A stretch of DNA of 64,000 nucleotides from assembly GCF_001423845.1 (NCBI RefSeq), contig NZ_LMPM01000002.1, positions 372,001 to 436,000 of the forward strand. The letters are read 5' to 3'. The position numbers and the translations under genes are program-made. The DNA comes from Sphingomonas sp. Leaf357. GTDB taxonomy: Bacteria; Pseudomonadota; Alphaproteobacteria; Sphingomonadales; Sphingomonadaceae. Below are positions 1 through 8,655 of the stretch, one piece after another. The notes below the pieces were generated by a model. The model had not been told where the DNA came from, ran no database searches, and saw only the letters and a program-made list of their open reading frames with translations. Position 1 is the stretch's first letter; every line of letters begins with the position of its first letter.

Positions 1-39
1 GGTCGGGCTGCGCCCGCCGGCCGTGATCGAGGCCGAGAC

Positions 40-63
40 GCGGATTAGCTTTCGCTAATCCGC
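40..63. terminator. Hairpin downstream of petC
   Basis: A perfect 10-bp inverted repeat (GCGGATTAGC and its complement) with a 4-nt TTTC loop lies just after the petC stop codon. There is no clear U-tract on either strand, so it may be a weak terminator or an mRNA 3'-end stabiliser for the petABC transcript. Bases 1-39 show no gene that can be supported. Confidence 0.5.
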
Positions 64-70
64 TGCCCGA

Positions 71-910
71 TCAATGCTTAACGTTGCGCCAGACGTTCTG
101 ATACGCGCCATACGCTAGGACGCAGAAGATCAACAGAAACAGCATCGCCGCGAGGCCGGCGCTGTGGCGGGTCTGCATCTTCGGCTCGGCGGTCCAGGTG
201 AGGAACGCCGCGACGTCCTTCGCCATCTGGTCGACCGTCGATTTGGTGCCGTCGCTGTACGTCACCTGGCCATCGGCGGTCAGCGGCGGCGCCATCGCGA
301 TGTTGAGGTTCGCGAAATACGGATTGTAGTGCAGCCCCGCCGGCGTCTTCGCATCCGGGAACTTCTTCAGCAGCTCGGCCGGCTGGTTCTGGAACCCGGT
401 GAGCAGCGAATAGATATAGGCCGGGCCGTCATGACGCGCCTTGGTCATCAGCGACAGATCTGGCGGCAGCGCGTTGTTGTTCGCGGCGCGGGCCGCGACG
501 TCGTTCGCGAACGGCGACGGGAAACGATCCGACGGAACGCCCTTGCGCGTGGCAACCTCGCCCGTGTCCGGATTGATCGACGGGATATTGTCGTAGCTTG
601 CGGCGAACGCCTTCACCTGGCCGTCGCTATAGCCCATGTCCTTGATGTCGCGGAACGACACCAGGCGCAACGAGTGGCAGGCCGAGCAGACTTCCTTGTA
701 CACCTGCAGGCCGCGCTGGACCTGGCGCATGTCGAATTTGCCGAGCGGGCCGTTGCTGGCCAGATCGAGGTCCTTCGGATGGCGATGGAATTCATGCTCG
801 GCAGTCGGTGCCGGAGGATCGGTGATCACCCCGGAAACGCTGCTGAACAGAGCGATCGCGAGGACGCCGGCAAAGGCGATCCCGACGAGCATTGCGATAA
901 AGCGAACCAT
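71..910 (-). CDS. petC: Cytochrome c1 of the bc1 complex
   Basis: This is the membrane-anchored c-type cytochrome of ubiquinol:cytochrome c reductase, which passes electrons from the Rieske centre to soluble or membrane cytochrome c. The 279-residue protein has an N-terminal hydrophobic export segment (about residues 1-27), the haem-binding CSACH motif at residues 75-79, an MAPPL segment near residue 205 that should supply the axial methionine, and a C-terminal membrane anchor near residues 250-270. It is the last gene of petA-petB-petC on the minus strand, 21 bp after petB. Length and motifs match the family, so the call is secure. Confidence 0.97.
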   Translation of the reverse strand: MVRFIAMLVGIAFAGVLAIALFSSVSGVITDPPAPTAEHEFHRHPKDLDLASNGPLGKFDMRQVQRGLQVYKEVCSACHSLRLVSFRDIKDMGYSDGQVKAFAASYDNIPSINPDTGEVATRKGVPSDRFPSPFANDVAARAANNNALPPDLSLMTKARHDGPAYIYSLLTGFQNQPAELLKKFPDAKTPAGLHYNPYFANLNIAMAPPLTADGQVTYSDGTKSTVDQMAKDVAAFLTWTAEPKMQTRHSAGLAAMLFLLIFCVLAYGAYQNVWRNVKH

Positions 911-931
911 GTCGATACCCCTCTTGTTCGC

Positions 932-2218
932 TTACGACGCCAGCGCGCTGTGCGCGGGGCTGGTGCCGCCATGCTTCGCCAGCACCGCCTCGGTAATCGA
1001 ATTCGGTAGCGGCAGCGGCCGTTCCGAACGCGAGATCATCGGCAGGATGATCAGGAAGTGCGCGAAATAGTAGATCGCGGCGATCTGGCTGGTGATGACA
1101 TAGGCCGGATCGGCCGCCGAGCCACCGCAATAGCCGAGGATCAGCACGTCGAGCACCAGCACCCAGAACGCAATCCGCGCCTTCGGGCGATAATTGTTCG
1201 ACCGCACCGGCGAGCTATCCAGCCAGGGCAGGAAGAACAGCAGCAGGATCGAACCGAACATCGCCAGCACGCCCCACAGCTTCGCCGGCAAGATGAAATC
1301 CGCGGTGAAGGCGCGCAGGATCGCGTAGAACGGCCAGAAATACCATTCCGGAACGATGTGCGCGGGCGTCGAGAGCGGGTTCGCCGGAATGTAGTTGTCC
1401 GGGTGTCCGAGATAGTTCGGGTAGAAGAATAGCAGGCCTGCGAACACGAGCAGGAAGATGCCGAGGCCGAAGCCGTCCTTCGCGGTGTAGTAAGGATGGA
1501 ACGGTACCGTATCCTGTTCGCCCTTCACCGCCACGCCGGTCGGGTTGTTCGACCCAGGAATGTGCAGCGCCCAGATGTGCAGGATGATGACGGCTGCGAT
1601 CACGAACGGCAGCAGATAGTGCAGCGAGAAGAAGCGGTTGAGCGCCGCGTCGTCCGGCGCGAAGCCGCCGAGCAACCACACGCGGATCGTTTCGCCGACC
1701 CCCGGTATCGCCGAGAAGAAGCCGGTAATCACCTGCGCGCCCCAGAAGCTCATCTGGCCCCATGGCAGAACGTAGCCCATGAACGCGGTGGCCATCATCA
1801 GCAGGAAGATCACGACGCCGAGCAGCCACACCATCTCTCGCGGAGCCTTGTAGGATCCGTAATAGAGTCCGCGGAAGATGTGCAGATAGACGACGATGAA
1901 GAACATCGACGCGCCGTTTGCGTGGGCATAGCGCAGGAACCACCCGGCGTTGACGTCGCGCATGATGTGTTCGACCGAATCGAACGCCACGCCGCCATTG
2001 GCCGCGTAGTGCATGGCGAGCACGATACCGGTAATGATCTGGATGCCGAGCGCCGCGCCCGCGAGCACGCCGAAGTTCCAGAAGTAATTGAGGTTGCGCG
2101 GCACCGGATAGCCCGCACCGACCGCGTTGTAGACGAGACGCGGAACGGGCAGCCGTTCGTCCATCCACTTCATGAATGGATTGGTCGGTGCGTAATGCTT
2201 GGCCCAGGGAAAGCTCAT
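932..2218 (-). CDS. petB: Cytochrome b of the bc1 complex
   Basis: Cytochrome b carries the two b-type haems and the Qo and Qi quinone sites of the bc1 complex in the inner membrane. The 428-residue protein is polytopic, has the paired histidines in helices B and D, and shows the typical Qo-site PEWY motif in [15 protein letters not shown]. It is followed 21 bp later by petC and preceded 10 bp by the Rieske gene, so the three form one transcription unit. Its length is usual for alphaproteobacterial cytochrome b, which is longer at the C-terminus than the mitochondrial protein. Confidence 0.97.
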   Translation of the reverse strand: MSFPWAKHYAPTNPFMKWMDERLPVPRLVYNAVGAGYPVPRNLNYFWNFGVLAGAALGIQIITGIVLAMHYAANGGVAFDSVEHIMRDVNAGWFLRYAHANGASMFFIVVYLHIFRGLYYGSYKAPREMVWLLGVVIFLLMMATAFMGYVLPWGQMSFWGAQVITGFFSAIPGVGETIRVWLLGGFAPDDAALNRFFSLHYLLPFVIAAVIILHIWALHIPGSNNPTGVAVKGEQDTVPFHPYYTAKDGFGLGIFLLVFAGLLFFYPNYLGHPDNYIPANPLSTPAHIVPEWYFWPFYAILRAFTADFILPAKLWGVLAMFGSILLLFFLPWLDSSPVRSNNYRPKARIAFWVLVLDVLILGYCGGSAADPAYVITSQIAAIYYFAHFLIILPMISRSERPLPLPNSITEAVLAKHGGTSPAHSALAS

Positions 2219-2228
2219 ATCTGGATCC

Positions 2229-2813
2229 TCAACCGACGGTCACGGTCGTGTCTGACGAAAACTTGTAGTCCGGCACGTGCAGGTTCAGCGGTGCCGGGCC
2301 TTTGCGGATGCGCGCAGCGGTATCGTAGGCCGAACCGTGGCACGGGCAGAAATAGCCGCCGAACGGCCCGCGATTCTCGCCCTCGCCGGCGCCCAGCGGA
2401 ACGCAGCCGAGATGGGTGCAGACACCCATCGTGATCAGCCAGTTCTTCTTGCCTTCCTTCGTGCGCTGCTCGAGCGTCTGCGGATCGCGCAGTTCGCTGA
2501 CCGGCACGGCATCGGCCGCGGCGATCTCGGCCGGGGTCAGGTTGCGCACGAACAGCGGCTGCTTGCGGAACGAGGTCTTGATCGCCTGGCCGGGCACGAT
2601 CTTGGACAGATCAATCTCGGTCGTCGCCTGCGCCAGCACGTCCGCGCTCGGGTTCATCTGGTTGATGAGCGGCAGCAGGACGGTCGCGCCGCCGACGCCG
2701 ATCCAGGCGACGGCTGCGATGTTGATGAAGTCGCGCCGACGCGGGTCGGAGACCTCCTCGTGGTAAGGAGCCGGATCTTCACCGGGGGGGACAGCGGTAT
2801 CCACACTAGCCAT
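2229..2813 (-). CDS. petA: Rieske iron-sulfur subunit of the bc1 complex
   Basis: This subunit carries the [2Fe-2S] Rieske cluster that accepts electrons from ubiquinol at the Qo site. The start at 2813 ([10 protein letters not shown]) gives 194 residues; the open frame runs further upstream but that extension looks non-coding. Residues 29-50 form the single membrane anchor after a twin-arginine-like RRRDF. Cluster box 1 is CTHLGC (ligands C132 and H134), box 2 is CPCHGS (ligands C156 and H159), and C137/C158 should form the stabilising disulfide. It is the first gene of petABC. Confidence 0.96.
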   Translation of the reverse strand: MASVDTAVPPGEDPAPYHEEVSDPRRRDFINIAAVAWIGVGGATVLLPLINQMNPSADVLAQATTEIDLSKIVPGQAIKTSFRKQPLFVRNLTPAEIAAADAVPVSELRDPQTLEQRTKEGKKNWLITMGVCTHLGCVPLGAGEGENRGPFGGYFCPCHGSAYDTAARIRKGPAPLNLHVPDYKFSSDTTVTVG

Positions 2814-2995
2814 GCACTTGCCCTTGCAACTTATCCGGCGATTCATCGGGGCCGCACACGCGACGAGATCAGATACGCGTCCCCGATCCCCCGTTCCCGC
2901 GGGGGCCGCCGTGCTGATAGACGCGGGAGATACGCTTTGCCAACAGCATTTTGGCCTGTTGTCGCGGGCACGCCCTATGTGCGAATGGTTCGCAG

Positions 2996-3445
2996 ATGCG
3001 CATAGCCCTGTACCAGCCCGATATCGCCGGCAATGTCGGTGCCATCCTCCGCACCGCCGCCTGCCTCGGGCTCGGCGTAGATCTGATCGAACCGATGGGA
3101 TTCGCGTGGAGCGACAAGGCATTGGCGCGGGCCGGCATGGATTATGTCGGCGCGGTAGATGTCGTGCGCCATGCCGATTGGGAAACCTTTGCCGCCGGCG
3201 TGCGGGGGCGGATCGTGCTGCTCACGACCAAGGGCGCGGTGCGGCTGCACGCGGCCCAGTTCCGCGCCGACGACCTGCTGCTGATGGGCAGCGAGGGCGC
3301 GGGCGTGCCGGAAGCGGTGCATGATCGCGCCGATCTGCGCGTGGTGATCCCGATGCGGCCCGGCATGCGATCGATGAACATCTCGGTATCGGCGGCGATC
3401 GTGGCGAGCGAGGCGCTGCGGCAGACCGGAGGCTGGCCGGACTAG
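2996..3445 (+). CDS. trmL: tRNA (cytidine(34)-2'-O)-methyltransferase, TrmL family
   Basis: A SPOUT-class methyltransferase expected to 2'-O-methylate the wobble base of tRNA-Leu isoacceptors using S-adenosylmethionine. The start [15 protein letters not shown] is typical of the family and gives 149 residues; the frame extends 15 codons upstream but that part does not fit. Knot motifs are visible as [21 protein letters not shown] and [11 protein letters not shown]. It is divergent from petA and its stop codon overlaps the stop of the convergent cytochrome gene by 4 bp. Confidence 0.93.
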   Translation: MRIALYQPDIAGNVGAILRTAACLGLGVDLIEPMGFAWSDKALARAGMDYVGAVDVVRHADWETFAAGVRGRIVLLTTKGAVRLHAAQFRADDLLLMGSEGAGVPEAVHDRADLRVVIPMRPGMRSMNISVSAAIVASEALRQTGGWPD

Positions 3446-4194
3446 CGTCGCTGCGCCCTCGCCTCGAGATAGGCGTGCATATCCGCGATCTCGGCATCGG
3501 ACAAGGCATGAAGCCGTTTGGGTGCCTCCTCGCTCATCAGGCCGACGAGACGGTGACCCCGCGCGCGCCCGGTGCGCAGCAACGTCGTCAGTTCGGGCAG
3601 GCCATAGGCGGCGGCCACCGCGAGATCCGGCGCATCGCCGGGCCTCGGATCCTTCGGCCCATGCAGATCGGGGCCGTGACATTCCGCGCAGGCCAATCGG
3701 GTCAGGTACCGGCCCCGCTCGGTCGCCGGGCCGGTCTCGATCGGCTCGCGCCCCTTCAATCGCTCCGCTTCGCTCGCCGAATCCTGAAATCCGGCCTTGA
3801 GCGCCAGCGCGAATTGCGGCCCGCGCACGATCGCGGGATGATCCTTCCCGCTCGGCGGTACGCTGCGCAGCCACGCGAGCAGATCGCGCAGGTCGGCATC
3901 GTCGATCGCCCGATGCGCAAAGGTCGGCATGAACCACAAGGCGCTGCCGTCGGGGCGCCGGCCGGTGCGCAGCGTCGCGGCCAGTTCCGGATCGCTCCGG
4001 CGCGGGACGATCCTGGACAGGTTGGCGCTGTATGCGATCGCGAAATCGGCATTCTCTTCGAAGAGATGACCGTCGAGCCGTTCGCCGTGGCAACTGATGC
4101 AGCCCATGAAGGTCGCGATGCGCCGGCCATGCGCGACATCCGGTGCCTTGGCACACCCGGCCAGCAGGATCGCCACCCCCAATATCCAGCGCAT
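3442..4194 (-). CDS. Diheme cytochrome c lipoprotein
   Basis: A periplasmic c-type cytochrome of unknown partner. From the start at 4194 it has 250 residues, a short signal peptide with a lipobox (LLAGC, C14), and two haem motifs: CISCH at residues 32-36 and CAECH near residue 172. The two halves look like a tandem duplication of a class-I cytochrome domain, as in small diheme electron-transfer cytochromes. A much longer reading frame upstream is antisense to hemF and is not coding. Position close to petABC suggests a respiratory role, but it is on its own transcript and no substrate can be assigned. Confidence 0.85.
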   Translation of the reverse strand: MRWILGVAILLAGCAKAPDVAHGRRIATFMGCISCHGERLDGHLFEENADFAIAYSANLSRIVPRRSDPELAATLRTGRRPDGSALWFMPTFAHRAIDDADLRDLLAWLRSVPPSGKDHPAIVRGPQFALALKAGFQDSASEAERLKGREPIETGPATERGRYLTRLACAECHGPDLHGPKDPRPGDAPDLAVAAAYGLPELTTLLRTGRARGHRLVGLMSEEAPKRLHALSDAEIADMHAYLEARAQRR

Positions 4195-4261
4195 ATCCCT
4201 CTCCCCCGACAAGGCTGATGGGATCTGGATCGCACGACTTGGGGCAGGCCTCAATCCTCCC

Positions 4262-4280
4262 CCTCCCCGTGCCGGGGAGG
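4262..4280 (+). promoter_or_regulatory. Hairpin containing the hemF ribosome binding site
   Basis: A 7-bp perfect stem (CCTCCCC at 4262-4268 with GGGGAGG at 4274-4280, loop GTGCC). The 3' arm is itself the Shine-Dalgarno sequence of hemF, 7 nt before the ATG at 4288. In RNA the ribosome binding site would be paired. The sequence resembles the short palindrome between ubiA and pmbA (54258-54296), so it may be a repeat that landed upstream of the gene. Confidence 0.5.
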
Positions 4281-4287
4281 ATCGGTT

Positions 4288-5139
4288 ATGGGCGACGGCA
4301 TGATACTCGATTCCGAACAGACCGCCGCCCGAACCTGGTTCGAATCCCTTCGCGACCGGATCTGCGCCGAGTTCGTGGCGATCGAACGCGAGGCGGGCTC
4401 CGACGCGGATTTCGACTATATCGCGTGGGACCGCACCGACCCTAGTGGCGAGCCGGGCGGTGGCGGCGTGCGCGGGGTGATGAAGGGGCGGGTGTTCGAG
4501 AAGGTCGGGGTCAACGTCTCGACCGTCGGCGGAACGCTGGAGGGCGATTTTGCCAAGTCGATCAACGGCGCGGCCGATGATCCGGCCTTCTTCGCTACCG
4601 GCATCAGCCTGGTCGCGCACATGGCCAATCCGCACGTGCCGGCGGTGCACATGAACTGCCGCTTCCTCGTCACCACCAAGCGCTGGTTCGGCGGCGGCGC
4701 GGATCTCAACCCGCCTCTCCCGGTGGCGGCGGACACCGAGGATTTCCACGCCACGCTGAAGGCCGCGTGCGATGCGCATGCGCCGGGGGATTATCCCCGG
4801 TTCAGCAAATGGGCGGAGGACTATTTCTACATTCCGCACCGCCAGGTCCATCGCGGCGTCGGGGGGATTTTCTTCGATCATTTGGAGGGCGATTTCGCGG
4901 CGAACTTCGCCTTCACGCAGGATGTCGGGCGCGCGTTTCTCGACACTTACCCGCGAATCGTGCGGCGGCGGATGAACGATGCGTTCGACGATGCCGACAT
5001 TGCCGCGATGCACGCGTGGCGCGGGCGCTATGCCGAATTCAACCTCGTTTACGATCGCGGCACGTTGTTCGGGCTGAAGACCGGGGGCAATATCGACGCG
5101 ATCCTAATGAGCCTGCCGCCCGTCGCGACGTGGGAGTGA
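4288..5139 (+). CDS. hemF: Oxygen-dependent coproporphyrinogen III oxidase
   Basis: HemF oxidatively decarboxylates coproporphyrinogen III to protoporphyrinogen IX in haem biosynthesis, using O2. The 283-residue protein has the family motifs NPHVPAVHMNCRF and WFGGGADLNP, and a C-terminal region with LVYDRGTLFGLKTGGN. The ATG at 4288 is 7 nt after a strong GGGGAGG; a second in-frame ATG lies at 4300. Length is slightly below that of the E. coli enzyme (about 300). The GNAT gene follows after 4 bp. Confidence 0.97.
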   Translation: MGDGMILDSEQTAARTWFESLRDRICAEFVAIEREAGSDADFDYIAWDRTDPSGEPGGGGVRGVMKGRVFEKVGVNVSTVGGTLEGDFAKSINGAADDPAFFATGISLVAHMANPHVPAVHMNCRFLVTTKRWFGGGADLNPPLPVAADTEDFHATLKAACDAHAPGDYPRFSKWAEDYFYIPHRQVHRGVGGIFFDHLEGDFAANFAFTQDVGRAFLDTYPRIVRRRMNDAFDDADIAAMHAWRGRYAEFNLVYDRGTLFGLKTGGNIDAILMSLPPVATWE

Positions 5140-5143
5140 TCGA

Positions 5144-5737
5144 GTGGGACTGATCCCGGTCGCTCCCGACGAGGTGGCGACGATCGTCACCACGCTGGAG
5201 ATGTCGAAGCGGCCCCCGGCCCGGCCGCTACCCGAATCGCGGCTGCGGCTGGTGCGCTGGGACTTGCCGTCGCCGGACGCGTATCGCGCCCTGTTTCGGC
5301 GCGTCGGTGCGCCGTGGCTGTGGTTTTCGCGCCTGATGATGGACGATGCGACGCTCGCCGCGATCATCCACCACCCGGACGTACGCATATTCGCGGCGAC
5401 CGATCCGGCGGGGATCGAAATCGGCATGCTCGAACTCGATTTCCGCAACCCCGCCACCTGCGAGCTGTCCTATGTCGGGCTGATCCCGGAACTGACCGGG
5501 CAGGGCCATGGCCGCTGGCTAATGACGCACGCGCTGATGCTCGCCTGGGCCAAGGGGGTCGAGCGCGTGTGGGTGCACACCTGCACGCTCGATCACCCGA
5601 GTGCGCTCGGTTTCTACCGCGCGTCCGGCTTCACCGCCGTGTCACGCACGATCGAGACGTTCCCCGATCCGCGGATCAGCGGTGCCTTGCCCGCCGATGC
5701 CGCGCCTCAGATCCCGTCGTTCGCCAGCCGGCGATAG
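5144..5737 (+). CDS. GNAT family N-acetyltransferase
   Basis: A 197-residue acetyl-CoA-dependent acyltransferase of unknown substrate. The acetyl-CoA binding motif A is clear: a beta strand CELSYVGLIPEL followed by the pyrophosphate loop GQGHGRWL, then LDHPSALGFYRASGF, the usual motif-B end of the fold. The likely start is a GTG at 5144, 4 bp after the hemF stop, so translation may be coupled. Its 3' end overlaps the end of the convergent membrane-protein gene by about 30 bp. Confidence 0.85.
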   Translation: MGLIPVAPDEVATIVTTLEMSKRPPARPLPESRLRLVRWDLPSPDAYRALFRRVGAPWLWFSRLMMDDATLAAIIHHPDVRIFAATDPAGIEIGMLELDFRNPATCELSYVGLIPELTGQGHGRWLMTHALMLAWAKGVERVWVHTCTLDHPSALGFYRASGFTAVSRTIETFPDPRISGALPADAAPQIPSFASRR

Positions 5738-6468
5738 ACCGTGACCTGAAGCAGGATCGCGGCGAGCAACATCACCGCCACCGCCGCGGCGCCGCCGATA
5801 TCGGCGAGCGCGATGACGATCGGGTTCGGCGCATCCGCCCGGAGCGCTTTGTCGATCAGTACGAACGGCGCGCCGAGCAGCACGCCACCAATGACGGTGA
5901 GGGAGACCAGCCCGGACAGGACCAGGCCATTGCCCTTCGTCAGCCGCCAGCTGCGCCCGATCGCCGCACGCACGCCAAGCGGTCTTTCCGTGCGCCGATC
6001 GGCCAGCACCGGCCCGGTCAGCATCAGCCGGCCGAGCAGATACAGCGCCGGGATCAGCAGCACCGCCCAGTACAATCCGATCCCCAGCGGCAACCCGGTG
6101 ATGATCATCGCCAGCAGAAAGCGCGGGAATTGCCGCACCGCGCCGGTCATCGCCAGCTTCACGTCGGGCCGGTCGCGGCGCAGATATAGCGACAGCACGA
6201 CCAAAGTACCGAAATGCACGAGCACCGTCGCGCCGAGATACCAGCCGCCATTGGCCGCGATCCAGTTGGCCAGCACCTGCGCCAGCGCGCGTTGCTCCGC
6301 CTCGCCCATGTCCGGGGTCAGCGCGATCGTCGGCATGGCCGGCACGATCATCAGCATCGCGAGTTGCGGCACGAACAGGAAAGCGGAGGCGATGCGCACC
6401 AACAGGTCGGCATCGCGCCGGAACAGCGCCCAGGCGTCGCGCAGGACGCCCATCATATCCAGCCTCAT
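5707..6468 (-). CDS. Multi-pass membrane protein, GPDPase-membrane-domain-like (downstream paralogue)
   Basis: A 253-residue protein with about six hydrophobic segments and no recognisable catalytic motif. It begins MRLDMMGVLRDAWALFRRDADLL and contains a GRSWRLTKGNGL segment that matches GRSFALSRGLVWKI of the upstream gene, so the two are tandem paralogues. Both resemble the membrane domain seen in some glycerophosphodiester phosphodiesterases and in uncharacterised sphingomonad proteins. The start at 6468 is chosen because ATG overlaps the upstream stop (ATGA); other in-frame ATGs lie at 6456 and 6453. Function unknown. Confidence 0.75.
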   Translation of the reverse strand: MRLDMMGVLRDAWALFRRDADLLVRIASAFLFVPQLAMLMIVPAMPTIALTPDMGEAEQRALAQVLANWIAANGGWYLGATVLVHFGTLVVLSLYLRRDRPDVKLAMTGAVRQFPRFLLAMIITGLPLGIGLYWAVLLIPALYLLGRLMLTGPVLADRRTERPLGVRAAIGRSWRLTKGNGLVLSGLVSLTVIGGVLLGAPFVLIDKALRADAPNPIVIALADIGGAAAVAVMLLAAILLQVTVYRRLANDGI

Positions 6469-7313
6469 ACCGGCTCGACGATCGTCCCGCGCGCATCGGC
6501 GACGGCGAGGTACAGCTTGGCGGTGAAGGCGCAGGCGAGCAGCACGAACACGGTCTGCACGATCGCGACGATCAACGCCGTCAGCACGCCGGCCGGCGTG
6601 ATCAGCCCCTCCCCGCCCAGCGCCAGCCGCAGCACCGAGCCGAACACCGTGCGCGTCGCCAAAATCGCGACCCCGGCGACGATGCCGTAGAGGATCAGCA
6701 TGCCGATGATCTTCCACACCAGCCCGCGCGACAGGGCGAAGGACCGGCCGATCGATCCCAACCCACGCCGTTCGCACACCACCACCGGCGTCAGCAGCGC
6801 CAGCCGCGCGCCGACGAAGATCAGCACCGGCACGAGAACGATTGTGTAGATCGAGATGATCCCCGCGGCCGCCGGCGGAATGTTGACCTGCGCGCCATTG
6901 GCCATGGCCGCCTGCATATCCATGCCGTATCCCGCTAGCACGAACGGGATCGGCAGCATCACGATCACGAACGCCACCAGCAGCACCAGCAGGACACCGA
7001 GGAACGGCAGCAGCCGCCGGAGCGCCACCTGCATCGCCGCCCCACGCCCCACGATCCGGTCGAGCGCCAGCGCGACGATCGCCAGTTGCGCCCAGACGGT
7101 CACCAAAGTCAGCGCCAGCGAGATCAGATTGACCGGCAGCGCCGCCAGCCCGCCAGCCGCACCAAGCGGCGCGATGATCGCCGACACGGTCGACGGCACT
7201 ACGATCGCCAGCACGGCGATCGGCAGGATCGCGGCGAGATGGTCGCCGAGGAATTCGGTCGCGCGGTCCCACACATTGCCCATGTTGACGCTGATCTTCA
7301 CGCAATTCCCCAT
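6465..7313 (-). CDS. Multi-pass membrane protein, GPDPase-membrane-domain-like (upstream paralogue)
   Basis: A polytopic protein of 282 residues from the ATG at 7313; an alternative ATG at 7283 gives 272. Hydrophobic segments alternate with short amphipathic stretches, and the loop LLTPVVVCERRGLGSIGRSFALSRG is typical of the uncharacterised membrane family shared with the next gene. The frame continues far upstream but that part is antisense to lipB and is a shadow. The pair is transcribed away from lipB and coupled by a 4-bp overlap. Function unknown; a role in membrane or lipid homeostasis is only a guess. Confidence 0.75.
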   Translation of the reverse strand: MGNCVKISVNMGNVWDRATEFLGDHLAAILPIAVLAIVVPSTVSAIIAPLGAAGGLAALPVNLISLALTLVTVWAQLAIVALALDRIVGRGAAMQVALRRLLPFLGVLLVLLVAFVIVMLPIPFVLAGYGMDMQAAMANGAQVNIPPAAAGIISIYTIVLVPVLIFVGARLALLTPVVVCERRGLGSIGRSFALSRGLVWKIIGMLILYGIVAGVAILATRTVFGSVLRLALGGEGLITPAGVLTALIVAIVQTVFVLLACAFTAKLYLAVADARGTIVEPV

Positions 7314-7421
7314 CGCAACACGCTCGAACCCACGCGTTAGCGCATGGCGGCGGCGCTTGCCAATGCTTGCATGCGCCCCCCGAGCTTGCACGCGACCCTT
7401 TGCGTGCGCACATGCGGTGGC

Positions 7422-8084
7422 GTGATACCCGATCCTTCCCCCGAATGGCGCGTGTCGCCCGGCCTCGTCGATTACGCGACCGCGCTCGCCGAAATGGAGG
7501 CGCGCGCCGCCGCCGTGGCGGCGGGCGATGCGCGCGAACTGCTGTGGCTGCTCGAACACCCTCCGGTTTACACCGCCGGCACCAGCGCGGCGGCGGACGA
7601 GTTGATCGATCCGCGCTTCCCGGTCGTATCCGCCGGACGCGGCGGGCGCTATACCTATCACGGGCCGGGGCAGCGGATCGGCTATCTCGTGCTGGATCTC
7701 AACCAGCGCGGGCGTGACGTGCGATGCTTCGTCCACAGTGTCGAAGGATGGGTGATCGCAGCGCTCGGCGAGATCGGTATCGAGGCGTTCCGCGCGCCGG
7801 GGCGGATCGGCATCTGGACGCTGGACGACGGCCGGGAGGCGAAGATCGGCGCGATCGGGGTGCGGGTGAAGCGCTGGATCACAATGCACGGCTTTTCGGT
7901 CAACCTGTCGCCCGACCTCGCGCATTTCGGTGGCATTGTGCCGTGCGGCATCGCCGATTACGGCGTGACGAGTGCGGCAACCCTCGGTAAAAGCGCGGAT
8001 CTTGCAACTTTTGATGCCGCGCTTGCGTTGCATCGCGATGCGTTTCTCGAAACACTTTCTTGTGGCGCACAAAACTCCGCTTGA
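7422..8084 (+). CDS. lipB: Lipoyl(octanoyl) transferase
   Basis: LipB moves octanoate from octanoyl-ACP to the lipoyl domains of 2-oxoacid dehydrogenases and the glycine cleavage H protein. The family signature [20 protein letters not shown] is present, with the catalytic lysine in [12 protein letters not shown] and the catalytic cysteine in [10 protein letters not shown] chose the GTG at 7422 (220 residues), which fits the family N-terminus; the frame opens earlier (ATGs at 7344 and 7371), but that extra sequence is Cys- and Arg-rich and unlike LipB. It is divergent from the membrane-protein pair. Confidence 0.93.
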   Translation: MIPDPSPEWRVSPGLVDYATALAEMEARAAAVAAGDARELLWLLEHPPVYTAGTSAAADELIDPRFPVVSAGRGGRYTYHGPGQRIGYLVLDLNQRGRDVRCFVHSVEGWVIAALGEIGIEAFRAPGRIGIWTLDDGREAKIGAIGVRVKRWITMHGFSVNLSPDLAHFGGIVPCGIADYGVTSAATLGKSADLATFDAALALHRDAFLETLSCGAQNSA

Positions 8085-8176
8085 GGCGGATTCGTAATCG
8101 CGTTAACGTCAACATCGGTTTGGGTATCAAAAAGCCAGCAGGCGTCGCCAAATCCGTTATCTAGGGAGCTTTCCAA

Positions 8177-8443
8177 ATGCGTGCACTCATCTCCAAGGTT
8201 CTGACCGGTTCCATGATCGCCGGCGCGGCGCTGATGGTATCGGCTTGCGGCCCGAAGACCGAAACGACCACCGAGAACACGATGGTCACCGATCTGAACG
8301 CCACCGAAGGCATGGACACGATGTCCGACAACATGACCGCCGTCGACGGTGCGATGGACAATGGCGCAATGGCCAACGACACCATGATGTCGAACGACAC
8401 CATGATGACGACCAACACCACGACGACCAACACCTCGATGTAA
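8177..8443 (+). CDS. Small Met/Asn/Thr-rich lipoprotein
   Basis: An 88-residue protein with a signal peptide and lipobox (MVSAC, cysteine at about residue 24). The mature part is low-complexity: runs of Thr, Asn, Met and Asp such as NDTMMSNDTMMTTNTTTTN. A good Shine-Dalgarno (AGGGAG) lies before the ATG and a strong terminator follows, so it is a monocistronic gene. Similar small Asn/Thr-rich lipoproteins are common in sphingomonads but have no assigned function. The methionine pairs could bind metal, but that is speculation. Confidence 0.8.
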   Translation: MRALISKVLTGSMIAGAALMVSACGPKTETTTENTMVTDLNATEGMDTMSDNMTAVDGAMDNGAMANDTMMSNDTMMTTNTTTTNTSM

Positions 8444-8469
8444 TCAGCCTTTCGGGACTGATCCGTGAA

Positions 8470-8500
8470 GGGGCCGTCCGGGCGACCGGGCGGCCCCTTT
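8470..8500 (+). terminator. Rho-independent terminator of the small lipoprotein gene
   Basis: GGGGCCG (8470-8476) pairs with CGGCCCC (8491-8497), with further pairing inside, followed by TTT. It lies 27 bp after the stop codon at 8443. Confidence 0.8.
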
Positions 8501-8655
8501 CGATTCTGCCGTCGGAAATCCCGCCGATCCCGCGTCGGACGGCGCGGCGGCGAAGATGCGCCGGACCGCTGTAATGGCGGCATAAAAATGGTTGGGAACC
8601 TGCGCGAAAAGCCTTAATCGGGCAGTGCCGTGCGATTTGGTTAAGGGTGTTGCAG

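Noticed and set aside
3442..5013. A 523-residue fusion upstream of the diheme cytochrome
   Set aside because: The first 270 residues are antisense to hemF; the lipoprotein signal peptide at 4194 gives a natural start.
7344..7421. An earlier start of lipB at 7344
   Set aside because: The first 26 residues are unlike LipB, and the GTG at 7422 fits the family N-terminus. The earlier start cannot be fully excluded.
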